Positions 54,621-63,603 of a stretch of 64,000 nt of DNA are shown here, piece by piece (position 1 is the first letter of the stretch; every line of letters starts with the position of its first letter). A model generated the notes under the pieces. The model had not been told where the DNA came from and made no database searches. It was given only the letters and a program-made list of their open reading frames with translations. This stretch comes from JAJDTT01 sp965116695 (GTDB taxonomy: Bacteria; Acidobacteriota; UBA6911; RPQK01; JAJDTT01), in NCBI GenBank assembly GCA_965116695.1, contig OZ220706.1:4464001-4528000 (forward strand). Reading direction: 5' to 3'. The position numbers and the translations under genes are program-made.

Positions 54621-56423
54621 GTGCGGGATCTTCGCCGGCTCTTCCCCTTCATTCGGCCCTATTCTCCGCTGCTGGTTCTGGCCCTGGTGCTGCTGACCGT
54701 CACCAGCGCCGTGGAGACGGGAATCGTCCTCCTGCTGGGCCCCCTGTTCAACCAGTGGGCCGGAATCCCCCTGGGGCCGGAGGGCGGTTTCGTGGACAAG
54801 TTCGCGTTCCTCCGCGACCTGCTGGGCATCGGCGAGGACAACTTCACCCGGATCGCCGCGGCCCTGGTGTGCTTCTCGCTCCTCAAGGGCGTGTTCCTCT
54901 ATTTCGCTGAATATTCCATGAGCTACACGGGCCAGCGCGTGGTGGCCGATCTGCGCAAGCGGCTCTACGGCCATCTGCTGAGCCAGTCCCTCTCCTTCTT
55001 CGCCCTCAACCCCACGGGACGCCTCATGTCGCGCCTCGTCGTCGACACCGAGCGGTTGCAACTCATGGTGAGCCGCATGCTGACCGACCTGATGCGGCAG
55101 GTTTCGCTGTTCATCTGTTTCCTGGTCCTGATGATCTACATCGATTGGCTGCTGTCCCTCTTCGCCTGCGTCGTGGGGCCGCTGGTGGTGGCGCTGGCGC
55201 TGGCCCTGGGCCGGCGGGTCCGCCGGGCCGGGCAGGAGAGTCAGGAGAACCTGGAGGAGATGAGTCACCTGCTCCAGGAGACCATCGCCGGCCATCGCAC
55301 GGTGAAGGCGTTCTGCATGGAAGAGTACGAAGCCGGCCGCTTCCGAGAGCTCAACCGGCGGCAGGTTCGGGTCAACGTCCAGGCGGCCCGGATCGGCGCT
55401 CTCGGGTCCCCTCTCACCGAGCTCATCGGCTACGTCTCATTCGTGCCTTTCCTCCTTTACGCCCACAGTCAGATCCAACAGGGTTTCAGCCTGGGAGCCT
55501 TCGTGGTCTTCATCGTCGCGTTGTTCCGGCTCTATGAACCGGTGCGCAAGCTCTCCCGCATGCACCTGCACTTCCAGCATGGGTTCGCCGCCTCCACCCG
55601 CATCTTTCAGTTGCTGGACACCCGGCAGGAAGTCCCCCGCGTTCCCGAGGCGCCTCCGCTGCCGCCCCTGAGCCGGGAGATCCGCTTCGAGGACGTGGCC
55701 TTCAGCTACGGGGAAGAGGCCGCGGCGGCGCTCCAGGATGTCGACCTGTCCATTCGCCGGGGAGAGGTCGTGGCCCTGGTGGGGCCGAGCGGCGCCGGCA
55801 AGACGACTCTGGCGAGCCTGATTCCCAGGTTCTTCGACGTGAGCCGGGGGCGGGTCGCCATCGACGGAACCGACATCCGCCACGTGGATCTGGACAGCCT
55901 GCGGGATCAGGTCGCCGTCGTGACCCAGGAGGTCTTCCTTTTCAACGACACGGTCCGGGACAACATCGGCTACGGCCGGGAGAACTGCTCCCGGGAGGAG
56001 ATCGAGGAGGCGGCCCGGGCGGCCTTCATCCATGACGTCATCACGGCTCTTCCGTCCGGCTACGAGTCCGGCATCGGCGAGTGGGGCGAAAAGCTCTCCG
56101 GGGGGCAGAGGCAACGCCTGGCCATCGCCCGGGCGATTCTGAAGAGGGCTCCGATCCTGATTCTGGACGAGGCCACTTCGGCCCTGGACAGCGAATCGGA
56201 GCGGCTGGTCCAGGAGGCCCTGGACCATCTCATGGCCAACTGCACGACCCTGGTCATCGCCCACCGGCTGTCCACCATCCAGCGGGCCGACCGGATCGTG
56301 GTCATGGACTCGGGACGAATCGTGGAACAGGGCGACCACCGGACGCTGTTGAAGACCTCCGGTCTCTACCGCCGTCTCCACCAGCTCCAGTTCCCGGCGC
56401 CGGGGGCAGGCAACGGAGTTTAG
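54621..56423 (+). CDS. MsbA-like ABC exporter (fused membrane and ATPase domains)
   Basis: A 600-residue half-transporter that works as a homodimer, moving lipids or drugs out across the inner membrane. Six transmembrane helices span about residues 15-300 with the family blocks VVADLRKRLYGHLLSQSLSFF and ETIAGHRTVKAF. The nucleotide-binding domain has Walker A GPSGAGKTT, Q-loop VAVVTQEVFLF, signature LSGGQRQRLAIARAIL, Walker B ILILDEATSALD and switch His VIAHRLST. Lipid A-core flipping is the best guess, based on likeness to MsbA. It is convergent with the fabI gene. Confidence 0.9.
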   Translation: MRDLRRLFPFIRPYSPLLVLALVLLTVTSAVETGIVLLLGPLFNQWAGIPLGPEGGFVDKFAFLRDLLGIGEDNFTRIAAALVCFSLLKGVFLYFAEYSMSYTGQRVVADLRKRLYGHLLSQSLSFFALNPTGRLMSRLVVDTERLQLMVSRMLTDLMRQVSLFICFLVLMIYIDWLLSLFACVVGPLVVALALALGRRVRRAGQESQENLEEMSHLLQETIAGHRTVKAFCMEEYEAGRFRELNRRQVRVNVQAARIGALGSPLTELIGYVSFVPFLLYAHSQIQQGFSLGAFVVFIVALFRLYEPVRKLSRMHLHFQHGFAASTRIFQLLDTRQEVPRVPEAPPLPPLSREIRFEDVAFSYGEEAAAALQDVDLSIRRGEVVALVGPSGAGKTTLASLIPRFFDVSRGRVAIDGTDIRHVDLDSLRDQVAVVTQEVFLFNDTVRDNIGYGRENCSREEIEEAARAAFIHDVITALPSGYESGIGEWGEKLSGGQRQRLAIARAILKRAPILILDEATSALDSESERLVQEALDHLMANCTTLVIAHRLSTIQRADRIVVMDSGRIVEQGDHRTLLKTSGLYRRLHQLQFPAPGAGNGV

Positions 56424-56447
56424 CTCCGGCCGGCGGCGCCGGACCCG

Positions 56448-57278
56448 TCAGCCCTCGTCGGACCCGTACAGGGCATCCAACAGCGCGTCGCTCATGCCGA
56501 CGGAGCTGAATCCGCCGTCGTGGTAGAGGTTCTGCATCGTGACCTTGCGGGTCAGGTCCGAAACCAGCGCCACCACGAAATCGGCGCAGTCCTCGGCCTG
56601 GGCGTTGCCCAGGGGGGACATCTTGTCCGCGGCCTCGTAAAGGCGGTCGAATCCCTTGATCCCGCTCCCGGCGGTGGTGCGGGTCGGGCTCTGGGACACG
56701 GTGTTGATCCGGATGCCCCGCCGGCCCAGGCGATAGCCGAAGCTCCGGGCCACGCTCTCCAGCAACGCCTTGGCGTCCCCCATGTCCGAATAGCGGGAGA
56801 AGATCCGTTGCGCGCCGATGTAGGTCAGGGCCACGATGCTGCCGCCGTCGTTGAGGCTGTCGGACTTGAGCGCCTCGGCCACGATGCGGTGCAGGGAGAG
56901 GGCCGAGACGTCCAGCGTCTTGTGGAACCAGTCGTAGTTGAGGTCGCCGTAGGAACGTTTCTTGCGGACGTTGGGAGACATGCCGATGGAATGGACGATG
57001 AAGTCGACCTTGCCCAGCGTGGATTTCAACTCCTGGAAGGCCTTCTCCAGATCCGGAGAGGAAGAAGCGTCGCAGGCGATGAGAGGGGCGTCGCCGCAGA
57101 GGCGGGCCAGTTCCCGGATGGGCCCGAAGCGGAACGCCATCTTGGTGTTGGAGAGGGCCAATCGGGCGCCCTCCCGGTGGCAGGCCAGGCTGATTTTCCA
57201 GGCCAGGCTCTGTTCGTTCAGGGGACCGAAGATGAGCCCCCGTTTTTCCCGCAGCAGGTTGTGACTCTCTTGTGACAT
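56448..57278 (-). CDS. fabI: Enoyl-[acyl-carrier-protein] reductase (NADH)
   Basis: 276 residues; last reductive step of fatty-acid elongation and the triclosan target. It is an atypical SDR: the start reads LLREKRGLIFGPLNEQSLAWKIS (FabI-type cofactor loop, part GLIFGPLNEQSLAW), then CDASSSPDLEKAFQEL, HSIGMSP, the catalytic LTYIGAQRIFSRYSDMGDAKALLES with Tyr-x6-Tyr spacing variants and Lys, and the end VTMQNLYHDGGFSSVG. The family is clear from the C-terminal half. It is probably co-transcribed with sfsA, whose stop lies about 15 bases upstream. Confidence 0.88.
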   Translation of the reverse strand: MSQESHNLLREKRGLIFGPLNEQSLAWKISLACHREGARLALSNTKMAFRFGPIRELARLCGDAPLIACDASSSPDLEKAFQELKSTLGKVDFIVHSIGMSPNVRKKRSYGDLNYDWFHKTLDVSALSLHRIVAEALKSDSLNDGGSIVALTYIGAQRIFSRYSDMGDAKALLESVARSFGYRLGRRGIRINTVSQSPTRTTAGSGIKGFDRLYEAADKMSPLGNAQAEDCADFVVALVSDLTRKVTMQNLYHDGGFSSVGMSDALLDALYGSDEG

Positions 57279-57292
57279 GAGCGACTCCTCGG

Positions 57293-58024
57293 TTAGTTGA
57301 CGGGAACGGCAGGTCCCAGCGTGACCCGGTCCAGATCGATCCGGCAGCGTCTCGCCACGATCTGCACGCCGCGGGCCCGGGCCTCGTCCAGGGCGGCGGC
57401 GAAATCCGGATCCAATTCGCGGGCCGCCCGGAAACGGCGGACGTCCTCCCGTTGGATCACGAAAAGGATGGCGGCGCTCCAGCCGTCCCGTCGGGCCAGG
57501 TGCGCCAACTCCCTGGCGTGTCGGGCTCCCCGGGCGGTGACGGCGTCGGGGAAAAGGCCAACTCCATCTTCCACCAGGGTGACGCTCTTTACCTCCAAGG
57601 CGAGTTGCCGTCCATCGCCTCGGCCCAAGAGGAAATCGATCCTGGAGCGTCCGATCGTCGCTTCCGCTCGACGGAACTCCCAGTCCTCGAACTCGTCGAG
57701 CGCCGACCGGGCCAGAGCGCGGCCGATGAGGCGGTTGGGGATCCGGGTATCGACCGAGACCAGACCGCACCGGTCGGGGTTCTCCACCAGGAGGGCGGTC
57801 CAACGGGTCTTTCTCTTGGCGCCTGAAGCCGGGAGCAGCCAGATCCGGACCCCGGGAATCAGGAGTTCCCGGAGGCGGCCCGGATCGGCCAGATGGGCGT
57901 CCACCGGTTCCGACTCGCCGAGCAGCCGGCATCTCACCAGAAAGCGATTGGGGCGCTCCACGAAGACCGCTTCCTGAAGTTTGCCCGGAATGGAGATCCA
58001 GGTTCCCGTTCGTTCTCCCAGCAT
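57293..58024 (-). CDS. sfsA: SfsA-like protein
   Basis: A 243-residue protein of the SfsA family (sugar fermentation stimulation A), a DNA-binding or nuclease-like protein of poorly known role. Its marks are FLVRCRLLGESEPVDAHLADPGRLRELLIPG (parts: DAHLADPGRLRELL), PNRLIGRALA, IDFLLG, LALEVKSVTLVEDGVGLFPDAVTARGARHARELAHL (parts: EVKSVTLVEDG, DAVTARGARHA) and a nuclease-like GxID...ExK pattern. The start at MLGERTGTW lies 12 bases after a TAGACT box, so the leader is very short. It is upstream of fabI. Confidence 0.9.
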   Translation of the reverse strand: MLGERTGTWISIPGKLQEAVFVERPNRFLVRCRLLGESEPVDAHLADPGRLRELLIPGVRIWLLPASGAKRKTRWTALLVENPDRCGLVSVDTRIPNRLIGRALARSALDEFEDWEFRRAEATIGRSRIDFLLGRGDGRQLALEVKSVTLVEDGVGLFPDAVTARGARHARELAHLARRDGWSAAILFVIQREDVRRFRAARELDPDFAAALDEARARGVQIVARRCRIDLDRVTLGPAVPVN

Positions 58025-58103
58025 TTCAGGCCGCCAAGTCTACTACGGATAGGACAGGGGGTTTCCAACCGCCGATTCCCGGATGTGGGACACAAGACCG
58101 TCC

Positions 58104-58195
58104 GGTTTTTTGCGGCGCGCGCGGGGGGACGAACCACTGGAGGCGGTTTTCCTACCGCCCCGTGGTTTTTTGCGGCGCGCGCGGGGGGACGAACC
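58104..58195. repeat. Direct repeat, two 32-bp copies at a 60-bp period
   Basis: GGTTTTTTGCGGCGCGCGCG followed by GGGGGACGAACC occurs at 58104-58135 and again at 58164-58195 without change. Between them is a hairpin GGCGGTTTTCCTACCGCC. It lies in the divergent gap between sfsA and the oxidoreductase gene. Confidence 0.8.
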
Positions 58196-58243
58196 GTTCG
58201 CCCTCCTGGTCCATGTTAGAGTGACCGCCAAAAGGAGGTGCCC

Positions 58244-59242
58244 TTGGACTCGATACGAATCGGCCTCGCCGGTTACGGCGAATGGACCCGTGAAGCCCTG
58301 ATCCCGTCGTTGGAACGGGACGGCCGGGCGAGGATCGTGGCGGCGGCGGCGCGAACCCGGGCGACTCGCCGGCGCATCCGGGCGGAACTGGGCTCCCACG
58401 TTGCGCTCCACTCCGGCTTTGCCGGCCTTTTCAATGAGGATGTAGACGCCCTCATCGTGGCTCTTCCCTCGTCCCTGCACGAGGAAGGCGTGTTGGCCGC
58501 CGTCGAATCGGGCCTCCCCTTCTTCCACGAGCCCCCGGTGGCCAATCACCGGGATCGGGTCCGTCCCGTTCTGCGGCGTCTCCTGGGCGCCCGCCAGGTG
58601 ACTCATGCCGACATGGAGCTGCGGTTCATTCCGGTCATCCATCGCGCCGCCCGGCGTGTGGCGGAGGGCGCCATCGGCGAGCCCCGCACCGCCATGATCC
58701 GGATGCGCGGCTCGTGGAGCCCCGATCCGTCGGCGGGGATCAGTCTCATGCACTCCCTCTCGCCCTGGTACGTCGACGCACTGGATCAAGTGCTGGGAGC
58801 CTCCCCCAAGCGGGTGCTGGTGCAGGACGGAATTGGGTATCCGGGACGGATGCAATCCTATTGCCTGACCCAGCTCGACTACGACGGGGTCTGGGGCAGC
58901 TTCGACGCCAACATCTCGGCGGTTCCGGGCATGACCACCGTCCTCGAGGTCACGGGCACGGAGGGCGACCTGCAGGCGGATCTCTTCAGCGCCGAAATCC
59001 GGCTGCGGACCCTGGCCCGGCCGGAACCGGAAATCGAACGGGTCCCGGCGCTGGAGCCGTACGCGGGATGGCCCGGGATGTGCGAATGCGTCGCGGCCTT
59101 CCTGGATGCCGTCTCCGGAACAGCCCCCCAGCGCGCCGGAGCCCGGGCCGTCGCCCGCAGCCATCTGGTGGGACTCGCTGGTGAGCGCTCCATCGACACC
59201 GGAACCTGGGCCGATGTCGAAAGCCTGGCGGATCTGGAATGA
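58244..59242 (+). CDS. Gfo/Idh/MocA-family oxidoreductase
   Basis: A 332-residue NAD(P)-dependent sugar or inositol dehydrogenase-like enzyme. The start TTG 58244 has AGGAGG 5 nt upstream; GTG 58238 sits inside that site. The Rossmann domain is IRIGLAGYGEWTREALIPSL, then DALIVALPSSLHEEGVLAAVESGLPFFHEPPVAN (parts: IVALPSSLHEEGV, PFFHEPPVAN). EPPVAN stands in for the family EKP motif, with Pro in place of Lys, so the usual catalytic Lys is missing. The C-terminal beta-sheet domain follows. The substrate is unknown. Its stop overlaps the TerB-like gene (ATGA). Confidence 0.82.
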   Translation: MDSIRIGLAGYGEWTREALIPSLERDGRARIVAAAARTRATRRRIRAELGSHVALHSGFAGLFNEDVDALIVALPSSLHEEGVLAAVESGLPFFHEPPVANHRDRVRPVLRRLLGARQVTHADMELRFIPVIHRAARRVAEGAIGEPRTAMIRMRGSWSPDPSAGISLMHSLSPWYVDALDQVLGASPKRVLVQDGIGYPGRMQSYCLTQLDYDGVWGSFDANISAVPGMTTVLEVTGTEGDLQADLFSAEIRLRTLARPEPEIERVPALEPYAGWPGMCECVAAFLDAVSGTAPQRAGARAVARSHLVGLAGERSIDTGTWADVESLADLE

Positions 59243-59769
59243 GCCTCTGGCGTCTTCTGGGCCTGAACAAGTTGGAACCGCGCCAGGAGCCTGGCGAAGA
59301 GGGACAAATCGTCCGTGAGATCGCCGCCAAGCTGGATCAACTGGAAGCCTCGGAAGCCCGGTACATCGCCTGCTTCTCCTACATTCTGAACCGGGTGGCC
59401 CATGCCGATCTGGAGATCAGTGCGGAGGAAGTCGTCCAGATGGAGAAGATCGTCCGGGAGCAGGGGGGCCTGCCGGAGTCGCAATCGGTTCTGGTGGTGC
59501 AGATGGCGAAGACCCACAATCGGCTCTTCGGCGCCACGGACAACTATCTCGTGACCCGCGAGTTCAATCGCATGGCCACCCGCGGCCAGAAGCTGGAACT
59601 GATGGGTTGCCTCCTGGCGGTGTCGGCTTCCCATGAAGGGATCTCGACGGCCGAGGACGCCGAGATGCGCCAGATCACCAAGGAACTGCAACTCTCCCAC
59701 CGGGATTTCATCACCCTCCGATCCCGTTTCCGGAACCACCTGAACGTTCTCCGGAGGATCGAGGAGTAG
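59239..59769 (+). CDS. TerB-like tellurite-resistance-family protein
   Basis: 176 residues. An N-terminal extension (MSLWRLLGLNKLEPRQ) leads to the all-helical TerB fold, visible as CFSYILNRVAHADLEISAEEVVQMEKIVRE, NRMATRGQKLELMGCLLAVSASHEGISTAEDAEMRQITKEL (parts: VAHADLEISAEE, VSASHEGISTAEDAEMRQI). The acidic loops that bind metal in TerB (ADxxIS.EE) are there in both halves. It is coupled to the dehydrogenase gene by an ATGA overlap. Tellurite resistance itself is not implied; the family is often a regulatory or stress module. Confidence 0.8.
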   Translation: MSLWRLLGLNKLEPRQEPGEEGQIVREIAAKLDQLEASEARYIACFSYILNRVAHADLEISAEEVVQMEKIVREQGGLPESQSVLVVQMAKTHNRLFGATDNYLVTREFNRMATRGQKLELMGCLLAVSASHEGISTAEDAEMRQITKELQLSHRDFITLRSRFRNHLNVLRRIEE

Positions 59770-60211
59770 GAGGGGCGACAGGAGCGGCGACAGGAGCGGC
59801 GACTTTCCAGTCGCCGATTGGATCGGCGTCTGGAGCGGCGACTTTCTAGTCGCCGATTGGATCGGCGTCTTTTAGGCGCCCCGTGTTCTTCGGCATATTG
59901 TCACACTGGAGTCCGGCGCGTAAAACACGCCGCTCCAATCCGGCGCGTAAAACACGCCGCTCCAATCCGGCGCGTAAAACACGCCGCTCCAATCCGGCGC
60001 GTAAAACACGCCGCTCCAATCCGGCGCGTAAAACACGCCGGTCCAGTCCGGCGCGTGAAACACGCCGCTCCGCGTGAAACACGCCGCTCCGCGTAACGTG
60101 AAACACGCCGCTAATCCATCTACAGAATTCCAAGCCGCTTGGCGGTGGTCCGGATTTTCTCCATTCGATCTTCGAACACGCCGCTCCGCGTGAAACACGC
60201 CGCTAATCCAT
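59770..60211. repeat. Hairpin-repeat array with 27-bp tandem units
   Basis: First come GGAGCGGCGACTTTCCAGTC and GGAGCGGCGACTTTCTAGTC copies, each closed by GCCGATTGGATCGGCGTC. Then six 27-bp units (59913-60074) of CCGGCGCGTAAAACACGCCG plus CTCCAAT follow, and two shorter units (to 60112). All hold GGCG...CGCC stems. It has no unique spacers, so it is not a CRISPR array. No gene is present. Confidence 0.85.
60097..60173. repeat. 77-bp duplicate of the next gene's 3' end
   Basis: Bases 60097-60173 equal 60189-60265 exactly. The second copy contains the last codons and stop of the minus-strand gene at 60212. A short hairpin unit (GAACACGCCGCTC) separates the copies. The duplicate lies outside the gene and codes for nothing complete. 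Confidence 0.9.
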
Positions 60212-61990
60212 CTACAGAATTCCAAGCCGCTTGGCGGTGGTCCGGATTTTCTCCATTCGATCTTCCACGGGCACGATCTTCGTGCCTTTCGGATCCGGCC
60301 TGGAGAGGTGGGCGTACTCGTAGACGTCGAAGCCGGCGAATCGCGGGTCGTGGTAGATCTGCTCCAGGTCGGAGACGTATTCCTGCATGGAGACGGCCCG
60401 CTTGAGGTAGCGGTTCAGGTAGACGGGGATTCCCTTGCGATTGCACAGCGCCAGGGCCTCCTCCACTACGGAATCGTCCAGGGCATTGTGGAGCAGGCCC
60501 CGGTCCGCCTCCGGGGCCTCGAACCAGGTGGTTCGAAGCGTGATGCCGTCGGCGAGTCCTTCCAGGAGCCAGGTCCGCCAGTCGAAATCCAGGTTGGCGG
60601 GAAAGCCCATGAGTTGGCCGTGGCATGGGTCGGGCCCGAACGCCTCGGCGTGGACGTGGACCTGGAACTTCTTGCCGGCGCCCCGGACTCGCCGGCTGGC
60701 CTCGCGGATAAACCGGGTGTAGTGCCGGCCCCGGAGACGGGCGAGCCGTGCGCGGTCCCCTTGCGTGCTCCCGATTCCGGTCCCGTAAGTCTCCCGGTAT
60801 TCCTCCACCAAGGGCGCGTTGAAGCCATATTCCAAGGGTTCGTCCGTCAGCGATCCGTGGGCGGAGACGCGGACGTCCACTCCGTCCACGCCCGCTTCCA
60901 GGAGCCGGTCCACCCAGCCCGTCCAGAGCTTCTCCACCTCCGGGTAGACGGCGCAGGGAGTGCACGCCAGCGTGTCGTTTCTTCCCCGGGCGAAGGCGAT
61001 GCAGCCGCCCCAGTTCCATTTCGACTTGGTGACGATGCCGAACATGGTGCCTTCGGTGGAGGCGTTGTCGGTGTCCAACCGGACCGGGAACGGTCCCATG
61101 CCCGAGTCGAATTCCAATCCTCCGGTGCGGAAATCCCGGGGGCGGATCCACATGGCGCTTCGGGTGGCGACGACGATGGGCAGCGGATCCGGACCGGGAC
61201 CGTAGGCTTCGATCATGGCCGACGGGGCGTTGCCGAAGTCTCCCTCCTGGTCCTGGAAGTCGGTGGTGACCAGGATGAAGCGGTCGGCGAGATCGAGTCC
61301 GTCCAACGTCAGGGTCCGCACGGGCGCGCCGGAAGCGGTCAACAGGTCGCCGAAGAATTCCCGGACCTCCCGGGGTGATGGTTCCACCCGGTCCGTCAGG
61401 GAGAGGTCCACCGGTTGCCTCCGGTAGCGGTAGTTGTCCGCGCTGGTCCAGATCTGCAGACGCTCCTTGCGGATGCGGGTGGGCGAGTCATCCGCCTTCA
61501 GAAGCCGAATCTTCCGGATCGGAACGGAATCGAGATTCGGCGGGGCCTCCCATCGCCGTCTCGCGACGCGAGTGTGGGGAAACCGCTCCACGAACGGGAA
61601 CACCTGTTGGAGGCATCCCCCGATTCGGGTGACAGGGGTGTGGTTTCCCTCCGGGGACCCTTCCGGGTACGTGCCGGCCAAGCCGGTGTTGAAGGGCTTC
61701 AGGACCGCGTAGACCTCCAGTCCGTGACGGTGGGCGATGGGGGTCACCGCCTTCAGAGGCTCTCCGATTCGATCCACGGTGGCCCGGCCGTACCGCATGT
61801 AGTCGAAGGTGTTGCCCGCCCAGTACGAGTCGGCCTCCTCGTCGCCGTAGTAGAGCCAGTAGATTCTGCGGACCCCCAGGCTCTTGATCTGGAGGACCAT
61901 TTCCTCCAGGAGCTCCAGGCTGTAGGGTCCGTAGCGGACGTCGTCCGGAAAATCGACGGTGGCCGAGAGCAGGAACGGGCGGGGACTCAA
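60212..61990 (-). CDS. Glycoside-hydrolase-like TIM-barrel protein, unknown substrate
   Basis: About 592 residues from TTG 61990 (GAGG 8 nt upstream); a longer frame runs into the SDR gene and is unlikely. No signal peptide. The sequence has barrel-like strands: VRRIYWLYYGDEEADSYW, HGLEVYAVLKPFNTG, ILVTTDFQDQEGDF, GVDGVDVRVSAHGSL, KFQVHVHAEAFG and FRTTW-type ends with acidic residues. By style it is a putative glycosyl hydrolase of an uncharacterised family; I cannot name the clan with confidence. The nearby SDR and Gfo/Idh/MocA enzyme suggest sugar catabolism. Its 3' end is duplicated downstream. Confidence 0.6.
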   Translation of the reverse strand: MSPRPFLLSATVDFPDDVRYGPYSLELLEEMVLQIKSLGVRRIYWLYYGDEEADSYWAGNTFDYMRYGRATVDRIGEPLKAVTPIAHRHGLEVYAVLKPFNTGLAGTYPEGSPEGNHTPVTRIGGCLQQVFPFVERFPHTRVARRRWEAPPNLDSVPIRKIRLLKADDSPTRIRKERLQIWTSADNYRYRRQPVDLSLTDRVEPSPREVREFFGDLLTASGAPVRTLTLDGLDLADRFILVTTDFQDQEGDFGNAPSAMIEAYGPGPDPLPIVVATRSAMWIRPRDFRTGGLEFDSGMGPFPVRLDTDNASTEGTMFGIVTKSKWNWGGCIAFARGRNDTLACTPCAVYPEVEKLWTGWVDRLLEAGVDGVDVRVSAHGSLTDEPLEYGFNAPLVEEYRETYGTGIGSTQGDRARLARLRGRHYTRFIREASRRVRGAGKKFQVHVHAEAFGPDPCHGQLMGFPANLDFDWRTWLLEGLADGITLRTTWFEAPEADRGLLHNALDDSVVEEALALCNRKGIPVYLNRYLKRAVSMQEYVSDLEQIYHDPRFAGFDVYEYAHLSRPDPKGTKIVPVEDRMEKIRTTAKRLGIL

Positions 61991-62012
61991 GCGGCGGACC
62001 TCGTCAGGATGC

Positions 62013-62786
62013 TCACACCGTCGCCATCCAGCCGCCGTCCACCACCAGCGCCGAGCCGGTGATCCAGGACGCGTCGTCGGAGGCCAGGAAGACACAGGCC
62101 CGGGCGATGTCCCGCGGAGTCCCGAACCGGGGCAGGACGGTCCGCCGGCGTCCATCCTCGATCTGTTCCGGAGTCAGGTAGTCCTGGTTGGCCGTTTCGA
62201 TGAATCCGGGACAGACGGCGTTGACGGTAATGCCCTGCGGACCCAACTCCACGGCCGTGTCGCGGGCCAGGTTCACGACTGCGGCTTTCGTCGGGGCATA
62301 GACCGGTCCGGCCCCTCCGCCCCGGTAATTCACGGAAGAGATGTGGATGATGCGTCCGTGGGGAGATCGCTTCAGATGAGGGACCGCCGCCTTCGTGGTC
62401 AGGAAGAGCGCCCGGAGATTGATCGACAGGACCCGGTCCCAGTCGGCCACGGCCAGGGTCTGGGACGTTCCCGGGATGTGGACGCCGGCGTTGTTGACCA
62501 GGATGTCCAACGCCCCGAATTCCTCCACCGTCCGGTCCACGAGTTGTCGGACGAAGTCCTCGCAGGCGATGTCGCCCTGGACGAAGATCCCCCGGCCGCC
62601 GTTTCTCCGGACCTCATCCACGGTAGGCCGTCGGGGCTCGGTCTCGTAATAGCGGCCGACCTTGGGCGTCTCCCGGATGTCGGCGACCGCCACCGCGGCG
62701 CCCTCCCGGGCCAGCTCCAGGGCGATGCCCCGGCCGATTCCCGAACTCCCTCCGGTCACGATGGCTACTCTGCGCTGCAACCGCAT
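62013..62786 (-). CDS. Short-chain dehydrogenase/reductase
   Basis: A 257-residue SDR starting at MRLQRRVAIVTGGSSGIGRG. The cofactor loop TGGSSGIGR and Asp in VADIRE favour NAD(H). NNAG, the catalytic Ser in ISSVNYRGG, YxxxK in YAPTK and the end ITGSALVVDGGWMATV are standard. The enzyme probably oxidises a sugar or polyol. It lies upstream of the glycosidase-like gene on the same strand with a 22-base gap, so the two are co-transcribed; divergent from the next gene. Confidence 0.87.
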   Translation of the reverse strand: MRLQRRVAIVTGGSSGIGRGIALELAREGAAVAVADIRETPKVGRYYETEPRRPTVDEVRRNGGRGIFVQGDIACEDFVRQLVDRTVEEFGALDILVNNAGVHIPGTSQTLAVADWDRVLSINLRALFLTTKAAVPHLKRSPHGRIIHISSVNYRGGGAGPVYAPTKAAVVNLARDTAVELGPQGITVNAVCPGFIETANQDYLTPEQIEDGRRRTVLPRFGTPRDIARACVFLASDDASWITGSALVVDGGWMATV

Positions 62787-62886
62787 AGGACGATACCTGG
62801 GGAGATTGACCGCGAAGCGGGGGAATGATACCAGACTCCCGGGCGGGACCGTACTGTGCCAACTCCGGTGCGGAAAGCGGAGCCAG

Positions 62887-63603
62887 ATGCTGGGAAATGA
62901 GTTCAAGGCCGAGTTTCTGGATTTCCGGAAGGGCATCCGGGTGGGGCGCCTGGAGCCCCGGGCCCGCATCACCCAGATCCTGAAGCTGTCCCTGCAGCGG
63001 TGTTACGGGCAGGATTTCATCATCGACCGTTGGGGGCGCGGCGTCTACTGGCAGTGGATCTGTTTCCTGCCGCGGTCCAATCGGCAGGCCAAGCCCATCT
63101 CGGGCGGCCGCAACTTCTCCAGCGCCAAGTTCTTCATCATGGTCGACCGGGAGGATGGACTGTTCAAGACCGGGCTTCATGTGGAACGAGGTCTGATCCA
63201 GGCGCCGGACTCGCAAGAGGACTACCGGCTGCGGCGGGACTGGGACTGGCATCGGCTGGCGCAGGGTCTGGCGCCGAACGGATGGTGGGAACGGGAGGTC
63301 CGGCGGCTCATTGAAGAAGACGGTTTCCAGGTGACGCTGGGGTCGTTCAGGAGCGGTCTCCAATCCTTCTCCGGACGCCTGCCTCCGGCGTCGGACCTTG
63401 GCGAAATCATTGCGAATGCGCCGCCGGACAAGTGGTTCGTCTTCCAGTTGCACTATCCCATGACGCCGGACGAGGTCGAGGACGCGGCGGGACCCGACCT
63501 GGTGGCCGGAATGCTGGCCGTCTTCCGGGAACTGACGCCGGTGATGAACCTCTGCCTGGAGGACGCCGTCACGTTGCGTGCGGCGCCCGGCGCGGTCACT
63601 TGA
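62887..63603 (+). CDS. Hypothetical protein
   Basis: 238 residues starting at MLGNEFKAEFLDFRKGIR; GCGGAG lies about 6 nt upstream. No signal peptide or transmembrane helix. It is mixed alpha/beta with many aromatic residues (YWQWICFLPRSNRQ, KFFIMVDREDGLFKTGLHVERG in parts, WDWHRLAQGLAPNGWWEREV, then KWFVFQLHYPMTPDEVEDA). I recognise no family. Its 3' end overlaps the convergent DUF3179 gene by 8 bases. Confidence 0.6.
   Translation: MLGNEFKAEFLDFRKGIRVGRLEPRARITQILKLSLQRCYGQDFIIDRWGRGVYWQWICFLPRSNRQAKPISGGRNFSSAKFFIMVDREDGLFKTGLHVERGLIQAPDSQEDYRLRRDWDWHRLAQGLAPNGWWEREVRRLIEEDGFQVTLGSFRSGLQSFSGRLPPASDLGEIIANAPPDKWFVFQLHYPMTPDEVEDAAGPDLVAGMLAVFRELTPVMNLCLEDAVTLRAAPGAVT

Noticed and set aside
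59913..60112. Regular 27-bp tandem units resembling a CRISPR array
   Set aside because: Units follow each other directly with no unique spacers, and no cas gene is near. They are simple tandem hairpin repeats.
59818..60225. Reading frames through the repeat array on both strands (RRVLRAGLE or RRSNPARKT repeats)
   Set aside because: They arise because the 27-bp unit is a multiple of three. No ribosome site and no match to a protein family.
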